43,962 nt of DNA, taken from Candidatus Zhuqueibacterota bacterium (lineage in GTDB: Bacteria > Electryoneota > RPQS01). Every line of letters starts with the position of its first letter. Within the stretch, counting starts at the first letter, position 1. Positions 8,208 to 16,060 of this stretch are shown here, piece after piece. The notes below the pieces were generated by a model. It searched no databases and was not told the DNA's origin. It was given only the letters and a program-made list of their open reading frames with translations. Both the position numbers and the translations under genes were made by a program. The stretch is taken from assembly GCA_003818605.1 (NCBI GenBank), contig RPQS01000029.1, forward strand, positions 1-43,962, written 5' to 3'.

Positions 8208-9146
8208 ATGTCCCCTGAAATATTAAAAATGGACTATCTTCAACGGCTTTGTGCTGGTGGTGCTCGCCCTCGATCTGGGTGTCTTTCACCGCAAAGCCCT
8301 GTCGTGAAGATTAAAGAAGCACTCACATGGAGTTTGGTCTGGATAGGCCTCGCACTTGCTTACAACGCGTTCGTATACTTCTGGAGAGGCCCAACCGTTG
8401 CCTTGAGTTTTTCACGGGCTATCTCATTGAGAAGACCCTCGATGTAGACAACATCTTCGTCTTTGTACTTGTCTTTTCGTTCTTCAAGATTCCGGAAGAA
8501 TACCAGCATCGGGTACTCTTCTGGGGAATCCTCGGTGCGCTCATCATGCGCGGGTTCTTCATTGCCGCCAGTGCCGACTTAATCGTACAGTTCCATTGGA
8601 TTGTCTGTGTTTTGGTGCGTTCCTGATCTTCACCGGCCTGCGCATGGGCTTTCAGAAGGAACATGGGGTTCATCCTGAGAACAATCCCTTGGTTCGTCTG
8701 GTCCGCAGATTTTTTTCAGTTGCGAGCGAATATCATGGGCAGCGGTTCTTTGTGCGGCTCGACTCTCGTTTCATGGCCACACCGCTTTTCATCGTCTTAC
8801 TCGTGGTCGAATTTCGGATCTAATCTTTGCCGTTGATTCCATTCCGGCTATCTTCGCCGTGACCAAAAATCCGTTTATCGTCTACACGTCCAATGTGTTT
8901 GCAATCTTAGGGCTGCGAGCATTGTATTTTACACTGGCAGGTGTTGTGGGGAAATTCCACTATCTCAAGCTTGGGCTGTCTGTGGTGCTCCTGTTTGTGG
9001 GGATAAAGATGGTACTTTCTGAGACGGTTTTCAAAATCCCCATTAGCCTTTCGCTGGCTATTATCGCAGCCGTTTTGTCCATTGCCGTTGCGGCTTCGCT
9101 GCTCTGGCCCAAACAACAATTGACCAAGCACACTAAACTGATATAG
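8208..9146 (+). pseudogene. terC: TerC-family membrane protein gene with five frameshifts
   Basis: TerC/Alx proteins are multi-helix inner-membrane proteins linked to metal efflux, tellurite resistance and metalation of exoenzymes. The protein can be reassembled across frames: MSPEI, then FNGFVLVVLALDLGVFH, then VVKIKEALTWSLVWI, then LEFFTGYLIEKTLDVDNIF, then FGAFLIFTGLRMGFQKEH, then [15 protein letters not shown] and [18 protein letters not shown] to the end. The frame changes five times, near 8228, 8297, 8404, 8605 and 8815. Each is explained by a single-base gain or loss, at least three of them in short homopolymers (A run, C run, T run). The conserved DNIF and FAVDSIPA acidic motifs survive. 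It sits 16 bases after the SDR gene in the same direction. It is either a very recent pseudogene or a locally miscalled sequence. Confidence 0.85.
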
Positions 9147-9495
9147 CCCCCGAAAACAGTACCCCCTGTAATGTCCGCGAATAGCGGGAAGTCCGATAGT
9201 AAGGGCTGTTATCGTCTCTGAACCGAAAAATCAACGTTTTCCTCACTCTTATTGTTCGCAATATCCATATTTTGTCGTATCACGTTGATTTCACATATAT
9301 GAATATGAAAAGCACCAAACAAAAATGAAATTTCTCTTTGGTCGAAATAGCCTTCATGGCGATAATAAAAGCATCGTCCTGCCGTTATATGTTAGTAGTA
9401 AGATATTATGGACCGACTTAGCTTGCTTTATTATCTAAAAGCCCTATATTCGATAATAGTAGGAATAGCTCCCATCCATATAATCGGGACGAGAC
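9147..9495. other. AT-rich intergenic gap
   Basis: About 350 bases between the broken terC and fic genes. No convincing ORF, RNA gene or hairpin terminator was found. An A/T-rich patch from about 9240 to 9480 could hold promoters, but no clear -35/-10 pair stands out. Confidence 0.5.
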
Positions 9496-10659
9496 GTGAC
9501 TGCTGCTTATATGAGCCGAGCCGGCAACTACGTCAGCCAGCCGAACGGGTACAGGGCGTTCATTCCTAAGCCGTTGCCGCCGGAACCACCAGTACTGATC
9601 GATGATGAATTGCTCGCACTTCTATCAAACGCCGACTTTTCTCAGGGACGACTCGACGGTTCAACAAATGTGCTGCCAAACCCTGAGTTGTTCGTGCACA
9701 TATTCGTACGCAAGGAAGCCGTGCTGTCCAGCCAGATTGAAGGAACGCAGGCATCGCTAATTGATGTGCTCGATTTCGAATTCCAAGCGGTCGATCCACC
9801 GAAGCCTCAGGATGTAGGTGAAGTGGTCAACTACATCGCTGCCCTCAATCATGGAATGGACTTGCTGAAGGATATCCGGTCTCCCTGCGATTGATTCGGG
9901 GTATTCATGAGAAACTGCTATCGACTGGACGCGGTTCAGAGAGGAGTCTCGGCGAGTTTCGACAAACACAGAACTGGATGGGGCGGGCGGGGGCTCTACT
10001 CTAGCCAACACAACCTTCATTCCGCCGTCGCCAGACAACGTTATGCCAGCCCTGGGACAGTTGGAGACATTTCTACATGATGATGCACCAATGCCGGTGC
10101 TGATCAAGGTGGCCTTGGCGCATGCTCAGTTCGAAACGATTCATCCTTTCCTTGATGGTAACAGACGAGTCGGGTGATTGCTCATCACGTTTCTGCTTCA
10201 GGAGCGAGGACTCCTACGAAAACCATTGTTGTACTTGTCGCATTTCTTCAAGCGAAACCGGGTCGAATACATGATCGCTTACAGGAAGTGCGGACCAAGG
10301 GTGATTGGGAAGGTTGGTTGAGATTCTTCCTCCAGGGTATCGGACAAGTCGCCAATGAGGCCATAGACGTCACGCGAAAAATCATCACCCTGCACGAGCA
10401 GCATATGCTGATGATTACGGAGAAGATGGGACGGCACACTGGAACGGCGACCCGCCTACTGGAGTAACTTTTCTATCGCCCTATGATCAACGTCCATCTG
10501 GTTGAGGAGATTACCGGTCTATCGTATGCTAATGCAAACACGCTGATTGCAGATCTTAATGCGTTCGGCATGCTTCGGGAAACTACTGGCCAGAAACGAA
10601 ATCGGCACTACGCCTACGCACCTTACCTATCCTTACTCACTAATGAGAGTTTTATCTAA
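9496..10659 (+). pseudogene. Fic/DOC family protein, decayed
   Basis: Fic proteins transfer AMP or other groups to target proteins. The N-terminal Fic_N domain is intact to residue 132 and includes the inhibitory-helix sequence SSQIEGTQAS (class with the inhibitor N-terminal to the Fic core). After that the frame shifts near 9885, near 9985 and near 10275, with in-frame stops TGA at about 10178 (expected CGA) and TAA at 10465-10467 (expected a Tyr codon). The catalytic motif reads HPFLDGNRRVG and then stop, instead of HPFxxGNGRxGR, so the key glycine after Asn is also lost. A winged-helix tail (ITGLSYANANTLIADLN) continues to 10659. Start could be GTG 9496 or ATG 9511. Multiple independent lesions make a non-functional gene the clear reading. 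Confidence 0.88.
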
Positions 10660-11199
10660 CCAGAGAAACTCACATACCTTTGCGGCAGTGAATTTACATT
10701 TTTTTGCGCACGAAGCTCCGACGGGCAATGGTTGCAATAAAAAAACTGTAGTGCAACCCTGTTTATAAGACTGGAAATATTTCGAGCTCCTCAATAATTG
10801 GGAGCATGACAATTTTATTGTGATGATGCTGTTTGTTCAGCGATTTCGAAAACGCAAGGTATTATGTGCATTTCTAAACCGTCTCTCCTTACCTGCAGAA
10901 TTGAGCAAAAACAATCACCGCCAACTAATGGCAAATCGGATGCCTTACATTCAGAGATAACTTTCAGCACGGGTTTAGCGAAAGAGTCTTCAAATAACCA
11001 ACATCGTTATAGCTATGCCAATAATATCAAACCCTTATACATCTTCTTATTTTCAAAATAACTATTTGCTCAATTGCCCTTAATAATAGGTTAATAGAAA
11101 AACATTATGTTCGCGTTAAGACCCGCCTCATATACGGCCAGAGGATGACAGTGATAAGAGCATCTTTCAACGATCGGTGCGGCAACACCGGAGAACATA
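10660..11199. other. AT-rich gap upstream of phoB
   Basis: About 540 bases. The first 400 hold only weak short ORFs without family features. The last 130 contain a candidate Pho box and promoter described separately, followed by an 80-base leader. Confidence 0.5.
11079..11111 (+). promoter_or_regulatory. Candidate Pho box and -10 of phoB
   Basis: CTTAAT at 11079-11084 and GTTAAT at 11090-11095 are 11 bases apart. TATGTT at 11106-11111 begins 16 bases after the start of the second repeat, the same offset as at pstS and pstC. This suggests that PhoB activates its own gene. Predicted start point about 11118. Confidence 0.55.
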
Positions 11200-11898
11200 A
11201 TGAGTAAAGGCACAATTCTGATTGTGGATGACGAGGAGGACATTCGCGACCTCATCTGCTACAATCTGAAGAAAGAGAACTATACCGTATCGAGTGTTGA
11301 GAACGGTGAAGACGCCTTGAAGCTGGCGCAGCAAGAGCCGCCGGATCTGGTTATCCTCGATCTCATGCTTCCGGGCGTAGACGGCCTGGAAGTCTGCAAG
11401 ATTCTGAAGGCCAACTCCGCAACATCCGCCATTCCCATCGTCATGCTGACGGCAAAAGGCGAAGAAGCGGATGTGGTGGCTGGATTGGAATTGGGAGCGG
11501 ACGACTACATCACTAAGCCGTTCAGTCCGCGCGTACTGCTGGCGCGCATCAAGGCGGTACTGCGCCGCCGCAAGCAAAGCATACCGGCGGAAGATGATAT
11601 TCTTCGCATCGGCGAACTCACGATTCATCCGGGAACGCGGACGGCGACCGCTGAAAATCAGCCGATGGAATTGACGAATACGGAGTTCCGCATTCTCCAT
11701 TATCTTGCGCGAAGACCGGGATGGGTGTTTACGCGCTATCAAATTGTGGACGCAGTTCAGGGAGAAAACGTGCCGGTAACCGGCCGCTCCGTGGATGTTC
11801 ACGTCTCTTCATTGAGAAAAAAGTTAGGTTCCTGCGGCAGCTATATAGAGACGGTTCGGGGCGTCGGCTATCGTTTTAAGGATCCTTCCCATGAATAG
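11200..11898 (+). CDS. phoB: Phosphate-response regulator PhoB (OmpR family)
   Basis: A 232-residue two-domain response regulator. The receiver domain (about 1-120) has the acidic pair D10/D11, the phosphoacceptor Asp54 in VILDLMLPG, Thr84 in VMLTAK and Lys106 in YITKPFSP. The C-terminal winged helix (about 135-228) has LTNTEFRILHYLARRPG and RSVDVHVSSLRKKLG followed by IETVRGVGYRF, the PhoB/OmpR DNA-binding signature. Phosphorylated PhoB activates phosphate-starvation genes. GGAG is spaced 6 bases from the ATG. The end overlaps the start of phoR by 8 bases, and pst genes follow, so the PhoB name rests on context as well as sequence. Confidence 0.93.
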   Translation: MSKGTILIVDDEEDIRDLICYNLKKENYTVSSVENGEDALKLAQQEPPDLVILDLMLPGVDGLEVCKILKANSATSAIPIVMLTAKGEEADVVAGLELGADDYITKPFSPRVLLARIKAVLRRRKQSIPAEDDILRIGELTIHPGTRTATAENQPMELTNTEFRILHYLARRPGWVFTRYQIVDAVQGENVPVTGRSVDVHVSSLRKKLGSCGSYIETVRGVGYRFKDPSHE

Positions 11899-13669
11899 AA
11901 GGCGGTTAGTTTGGAAAGTGGCGCCGGTCTATCTCAGCGTGACACTTTTAGCGGTGGCCGCGCTGGGTTGGCTGTCGGTTCACGACATGCGCGGCTTCTT
12001 TTTACGGCAGACGCGGGAAGATCTTGAACTGCGGGCGCGGCTGGTGGCGGATGAATTGCCGGAAACGTTCCCGCATATCGGTGCGGACACATTGTTGAAG
12101 CTCTGCATCGAAAAGGGTCGAGCGATGCGATCACGGATCACAATTGTGGCACTCGATGGCCGCGTGTTGGGGGATTCAGACGCCGATCCCCGCTACATGG
12201 AAAACCATTCCGATCATCCCGAAGTGCAGGCGGCCCTGGCAGGACAACTGAGTTTTGATCTACGTTACAGCGCCACCGTGCATCAGAATATGATGTATTT
12301 GGCGATGCCGGTACGCCGTGGGAATGTGATGGCCGGGGTCGTGCGGACCTCCATGCCATTGACGGTTTTCGAGTACACGCTGCATTCTCTGCTTTGGCGA
12401 ATTATTCTTGGCGCGATCCTTGTGGCGGCGCTGTCCACGATAGTTACGTTGATTCTTTCCCGACGGCTGAGTCGCCCGATTGTCGAATTGGTACGCGGCG
12501 CGGAGCGCTATGCCCGTGGAGAATTTGCGGAGAAGCTACCGGTGCCGGATACGCGGGAATTGGCTTCTTTGGCGGAGACGCTGAACCGGATGGCGGCGGA
12601 ACTGGATGCGAAGATCAGAGAACTCACGGCGCAGCGCAATGAACAAGAGGCGATTCTCGGCAGCATGCGGGAAGGCGTGATTGCCGTAAATATGCAGGAA
12701 CGCATTCTGTTTTTAAACCGGATGGTCGGGGATTTGTTCACCGTGGATATAACTCGGGCTAAAAACCGTTTACTGCAAGAGTGCATACGCAGCAGCGATT
12801 TGCAACGGTATCTTGGTGAGATGCTGGAAGGCGGCGAGGAACCCGCGCCGCGGGAAATCGCATTTTCCGCGCAGGATAATCGAATATTGCAGATCAGCGG
12901 CAGCTTTTTACGCGATGCCGACAACAAACTGCTCGGCGCGCTGATTGTGCTGAACGACATGACGCAGCTCCGGCAGTTGGAAGGACTCCGCAGGGAATTC
13001 GTAGCCAATGTCTCGCATGAGTTAAAAACGCCGGTTACGACCATAAAGGGATTTATCGAGACCCTGCGCGAAGGCGCGATAAACGACGCGGAGCACGCGC
13101 CGGAATTCCTCGAGCGAATCGCGCAGAATGCAGATCGCTTGAATTCGCTGCTGGATGATCTGCTCAGCCTGTCGCGGATCGAACAGGAAACGGATCGGGC
13201 GGAAATCGCGTTGCTGCCGGAAAGCGTTCCAGACATCGTGAAGTCCGCTATCGAAGCGATCAGCGCCAAAGCGAAAGAGAAGAGAATTCTCATCCGATTC
13301 AACGCGGACGAAGAGATTCGAGCGATGGCCAATCCGTCGCTACTCGAGCAAGCCGTTCTCAATCTGCTGGACAACGCCGTGAAATACAGCGAAGCGGGAA
13401 AGCTCGTAGAGATACGGGTGGAGCGGGACGGGAAGAACGCGGCGGTTCGGGTCAAGGATTACGGCTGCGGCATCGCCGCGGAGCATTTGCCGCGTTTGTT
13501 TGAGCGGTTTTACCGGGTAGACAAAGCGCGCAGCCGCAAACAAGGCGGTACGGGTTTGGGTTTGGCTATTGTGAAGCACATTGCCAAGGCGCATGACGGC
13601 GAAGTTGCCGTGGAAAGCAGGATTAATGAAGGCAGCACGTTTTCCATTCTCATTCCGGCAATAATTTAA
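11891..13669 (+). CDS. phoR: Phosphate sensor histidine kinase PhoR
   Basis: A 592-residue membrane kinase. Two membrane helices (about 10-30 and 167-190) enclose a periplasmic sensor of about 135 residues of the PhoR type (ITIVALDGRVLGDSDADP, NHSDHPEVQAAL). HAMP covers about 190-243, a PAS-like domain about 250-360, HisKA about 365-430 with the phosphoacceptor His376 in FVANVSHELKTP, and HATPase_c about 475-590 with N-box NLLDNAVKYS, G1 DYGCGIA, F-box LFERFYRVD and G2 GGTGLGLA. All catalytic motifs are intact. The start overlaps phoB. It phosphorylates PhoB when phosphate is low and normally works through PstSCAB-PhoU, all encoded just downstream. Confidence 0.93.
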   Translation: MNRRRLVWKVAPVYLSVTLLAVAALGWLSVHDMRGFFLRQTREDLELRARLVADELPETFPHIGADTLLKLCIEKGRAMRSRITIVALDGRVLGDSDADPRYMENHSDHPEVQAALAGQLSFDLRYSATVHQNMMYLAMPVRRGNVMAGVVRTSMPLTVFEYTLHSLLWRIILGAILVAALSTIVTLILSRRLSRPIVELVRGAERYARGEFAEKLPVPDTRELASLAETLNRMAAELDAKIRELTAQRNEQEAILGSMREGVIAVNMQERILFLNRMVGDLFTVDITRAKNRLLQECIRSSDLQRYLGEMLEGGEEPAPREIAFSAQDNRILQISGSFLRDADNKLLGALIVLNDMTQLRQLEGLRREFVANVSHELKTPVTTIKGFIETLREGAINDAEHAPEFLERIAQNADRLNSLLDDLLSLSRIEQETDRAEIALLPESVPDIVKSAIEAISAKAKEKRILIRFNADEEIRAMANPSLLEQAVLNLLDNAVKYSEAGKLVEIRVERDGKNAAVRVKDYGCGIAAEHLPRLFERFYRVDKARSRKQGGTGLGLAIVKHIAKAHDGEVAVESRINEGSTFSILIPAII

Positions 13670-13694
13670 ACACGATTGCCGCAAATTAAATCGG

Positions 13695-13729
13695 GCGAGA
13701 GGCTTTTTACGGCCTCTCGCTTTATATTT
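13695..13729 (+). terminator. Rho-independent terminator after phoBR
   Basis: GCGAGAGGC at 13695-13703 pairs with GCCTCTCGC at 13712-13720 around an 8-base loop and is followed by TTTATATTT. It separates phoBR from the porin gene. Confidence 0.9.
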
Positions 13730-13735
13730 CGAATC

Positions 13736-13790
13736 CTTAACAAAATCCTTACGAAGTGTTCATATCCGGTTAATACAAGCGGGGTAAGTT
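13736..13790 (+). promoter_or_regulatory. Possible degenerate Pho box of the porin gene
   Basis: Four TTA-like half sites follow each other: CTTAAC at 13736, CTTACG at 13748, GTTCAT at 13758 and GTTAAT at 13769 (spacings 12, 10 and 11). TAAGTT at 13785-13790 begins 16 bases after the last one but matches a -10 at only three positions. This is weaker than the other three sites. Confidence 0.35.
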
Positions 13791-13833
13791 GTCTTCGTTA
13801 CAAGTTCGTAAAGCACAAGACGAAGGAAAAGCG

Positions 13834-15039
13834 ATGAATAAACAGATGTTGCTTTTGACACTGTTTGCGATCACGGTGAACCTGACCGCCTTACGAGCGG
13901 AAGAAAAAAACTGGACAGACCGGGTTAAGGTGAGTGGGGACTTTCGTTATCGCCACGAGTTCATAGGTCAGGATGCCTATAATAAGGATGCGGCGCAGAA
14001 AGTGCGGGGTTATGACCGCAACCGCCAGCGCATTCGTTTGCGGTTGGGTCTGCAATTTCAAGTGAACGACATGACGGACGTGAACACGCGGTTTGGAACC
14101 AGCACGTTTATCAGCGGCGGCGGGGATCCGATCTCCACGAATCAGGATCTGAGCGGCGGATTCAGCGCGAAGCCGTTTTGGCTGGACCGCGCGTATCTCG
14201 ATTTTCATCCGGGAAAATCATTCAGCGCGCGCGCCGGACGACAGCCTGTTCCATTCGAGTATACCGAATTGCTCTGGGATGCGGACTTGAATGTAGAGGG
14301 CATTGCCGCGCTGTTTTCGCGCAAGACGGAAAAAACCGAAGTCTACCTGCGTGCCGGCGGATTTTGGGCGGGGGAACGCGGCCCGAGTTCGTACAAAAAG
14401 CACGCGTTGAATCAGGGGCTGTTCGAAGGACAGATCGGCGGAAAAGTGAAGATTCATAAGACTTCGGTGAATCTGGCGGTGGCTTATATTGATTTCGGGA
14501 ATGTGAAAAGCAGTCCGACGCTGTTTGCGGCGAGCAACGGATACGGGAACACGCTGACGCACATTACGCGCGATCCCGCGCGGGAGGCCGCCGATTCGCT
14601 CGGTTATCTCTACGACTACAATCTGATCAACATCAACGGAAGCGTGAAACTAAACGGCGAACGAATCGAACCGATGCTGGTATTCGATTATGTGACCAAC
14701 ACCGGGGCAGAAAAGAACGAAGCGTATGACAAGAAACTCTGCACGAGCTGGCTGGCGGGAATCCAACTGAAATTCTCGAAGCTGCCGACAGACTGGGAAG
14801 TCGCCTACAACTATCGCGATCAGCAGAAGGATGCCCTGATCGGCGCATTTACGGATTCTGATCCGGCGGGCGGCGGCACGAACTACAACGGCCACAAATT
14901 GTCCGCCGGTGCGCCGGTAATGAAGAATGTCAAACTGGCTTTGACGTACTACCGGAACGTGAAAGATCCATACCACAAGGATGAAGAGCGGAAGTTGGGC
15001 TATGATCGCATCGCTGCCGACGTTGAGGTGAAGTTTTAG
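13834..15039 (+). CDS. Outer-membrane beta-barrel porin, probably phosphate-regulated
   Basis: A 401-residue protein with a signal peptide (about 1-22, ending LRA) followed by alternating amphipathic beta strands and ending in the outer-membrane C-terminal pattern ...AADVEVKF with a terminal Phe. Phrases such as VSGDFRYRHEFIGQD, NRQRIRLRLGLQFQVND, FWLDRAYLDFHPGKSFSARAG and LKLALTYYRN-like strands are typical of the putative porin families found in FCB and delta-type bacteria. AAGGA lies before the ATG at 13834; an ORF start at 13789 has no ribosome site. Its place between phoR and pstS suggests it lets phosphate or phosphorylated compounds through the outer membrane, comparable in role to PhoE or OprP, although the sequence itself does not show the substrate. 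Confidence 0.8.
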   Translation: MNKQMLLLTLFAITVNLTALRAEEKNWTDRVKVSGDFRYRHEFIGQDAYNKDAAQKVRGYDRNRQRIRLRLGLQFQVNDMTDVNTRFGTSTFISGGGDPISTNQDLSGGFSAKPFWLDRAYLDFHPGKSFSARAGRQPVPFEYTELLWDADLNVEGIAALFSRKTEKTEVYLRAGGFWAGERGPSSYKKHALNQGLFEGQIGGKVKIHKTSVNLAVAYIDFGNVKSSPTLFAASNGYGNTLTHITRDPAREAADSLGYLYDYNLININGSVKLNGERIEPMLVFDYVTNTGAEKNEAYDKKLCTSWLAGIQLKFSKLPTDWEVAYNYRDQQKDALIGAFTDSDPAGGGTNYNGHKLSAGAPVMKNVKLALTYYRNVKDPYHKDEERKLGYDRIAADVEVKF

Positions 15040-15049
15040 TCCGCCGCAT

Positions 15050-15082
15050 CTTAACAGAAGCTTAACAAGGATTTCTTATCAT
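15050..15082 (+). promoter_or_regulatory. Candidate Pho box and -10 of pstS
   Basis: CTTAAC repeats at 15050-15055 and 15061-15066 are identical and 11 bases apart, each followed by A. TATCAT at 15077-15082 starts 16 bases after the second repeat. Predicted start point about 15089, directly before the AAGGAG of pstS. Confidence 0.65.
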
Positions 15083-15103
15083 ATGGAAAAGGAGAATTTT
15101 TCG

Positions 15104-15955
15104 ATGAAGAAAATACGTTTAATCAGTGCATTGCTGATCGGTTCCGTCATGGTATTGTCATGCGCGACGGGTTCCATGGCGGCGGGCAAGATGATTCAGA
15201 TCAAAGGCTCGGACACGATGGTGAACCTGATGAGCAACCTGGCCGAAGCCTACATGCAAGCGCACAAAGACATCCATATCGCGGTCACCGGCGGAGGTTC
15301 CGGAACCGGAATTGCCGCTCTTCTGAACGGTACAACCGATATCTGCGCCTCCTCCCGCGCACTGAAGAAAGAGGAAGAGACGCAAGCCGCCACGAAAAAA
15401 TTAACGCCGGTCAGTACGATCATCGGTCTGGACGGAATTGCGGTGATGGTGAACAAGTCGAATCCCTTATCCGAACTGACGCTGGAACAGTTAAAGAACA
15501 TCTACACAGGCGTCTACACGCGGTGGAGCGACGTGGGCGGGCCGGATCAGCCAATACTTGCCCTTTCTCGCGAGAGCAACTCGGGAACGTATGTTTACTT
15601 CCAAGAGCACGTTCTGGAGAAGAAGGATTACTCGCCGAAGGTACGTTTGATGACATCCACGGCGGCGATAACGAAATCCGTGACCGATGACCTGTGGTCC
15701 ATCGGCTACGGCGGCGTGGCGTACGCGGAACATGCCAATGTTAAGACAATCCATGTTAAGAAGAATATGGATGCACCCGCGATTGCCCCGACGGAAGCCG
15801 CCGTACATGACGGAAGCTACCCGATTTCGCGCCCGCTGTTTCTGTTCACCAACGGAGAACCGACGGGCGAGGTCAAGGCTTTCATGGATTTTTGTCATAG
15901 TCCGGACGGCCAGAAAATCGTGACGGAAACTGGGTATATCACGGTCACACCGTAA
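15104..15955 (+). CDS. pstS: Phosphate ABC transporter substrate-binding protein PstS
   Basis: A 283-residue exported phosphate-binding protein. The N terminus MKKIRLISALLIGSVMVLSCAT reads as a signal, with VLSC a possible lipobox (Leu at -2 is not ideal), so it may be a lipoprotein. Family blocks include IQIKGSDTMVNL, VTGGGSGTGIAALLNG (phosphate loop), ICASSRALKKEE, GLDGIAVMVNK, LKNIYTGVYTRWSDVGG and SRESNSGTY. The start at 15104 follows AAAGGAG with 9-base spacing; the in-frame ATG at 15083 lies before that site and is rejected. A strong terminator follows, so pstS can be made in excess over the membrane components, as is usual for binding proteins. Confidence 0.93.
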   Translation: MKKIRLISALLIGSVMVLSCATGSMAAGKMIQIKGSDTMVNLMSNLAEAYMQAHKDIHIAVTGGGSGTGIAALLNGTTDICASSRALKKEEETQAATKKLTPVSTIIGLDGIAVMVNKSNPLSELTLEQLKNIYTGVYTRWSDVGGPDQPILALSRESNSGTYVYFQEHVLEKKDYSPKVRLMTSTAAITKSVTDDLWSIGYGGVAYAEHANVKTIHVKKNMDAPAIAPTEAAVHDGSYPISRPLFLFTNGEPTGEVKAFMDFCHSPDGQKIVTETGYITVTP

Positions 15956-15973
15956 ATTAGACTGGAATTTCGC

Positions 15974-16003
15974 AAGGCGCCTCTGAAAAGAGGCGCCTTT
16001 TTT
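15974..16003 (+). terminator. Rho-independent terminator after pstS
   Basis: AAGGCGCCTCT at 15974-15984 and AGAGGCGCCTT at 15989-15999 form an 11-bp stem with a GAAA tetraloop, then a run of T. It insulates pstS from pstC. Confidence 0.95.
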
Positions 16004-16021
16004 ATGGAAGAAGACGGCTGT

Positions 16022-16054
16022 CTTAACAGTTTCTTAACACCGGTTTGTTATTAT
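16022..16054 (+). promoter_or_regulatory. Candidate Pho box and -10 of pstC
   Basis: CTTAAC repeats at 16022-16027 and 16033-16038 are 11 bases apart, each followed by A. TATTAT at 16049-16054 begins 16 bases after the start of the second repeat. The predicted start point (about 16061) coincides with the ATG of pstC. An overlapping TATAAT at 16054-16059 would put the start inside the coding region. Confidence 0.62.
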
Positions 16055-16060
16055 ATAATG

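Noticed and set aside
10864-11061. 65-codon ORF upstream of phoB
   Set aside because: No ribosome site, no domain, AT-rich composition; nothing supports it.
12508-13455. A 315-codon minus-strand ORF opposite phoR
   Set aside because: Its product is Ser/Arg-rich and low in complexity, and it lies antisense to intact kinase motifs; it is a codon-bias shadow.
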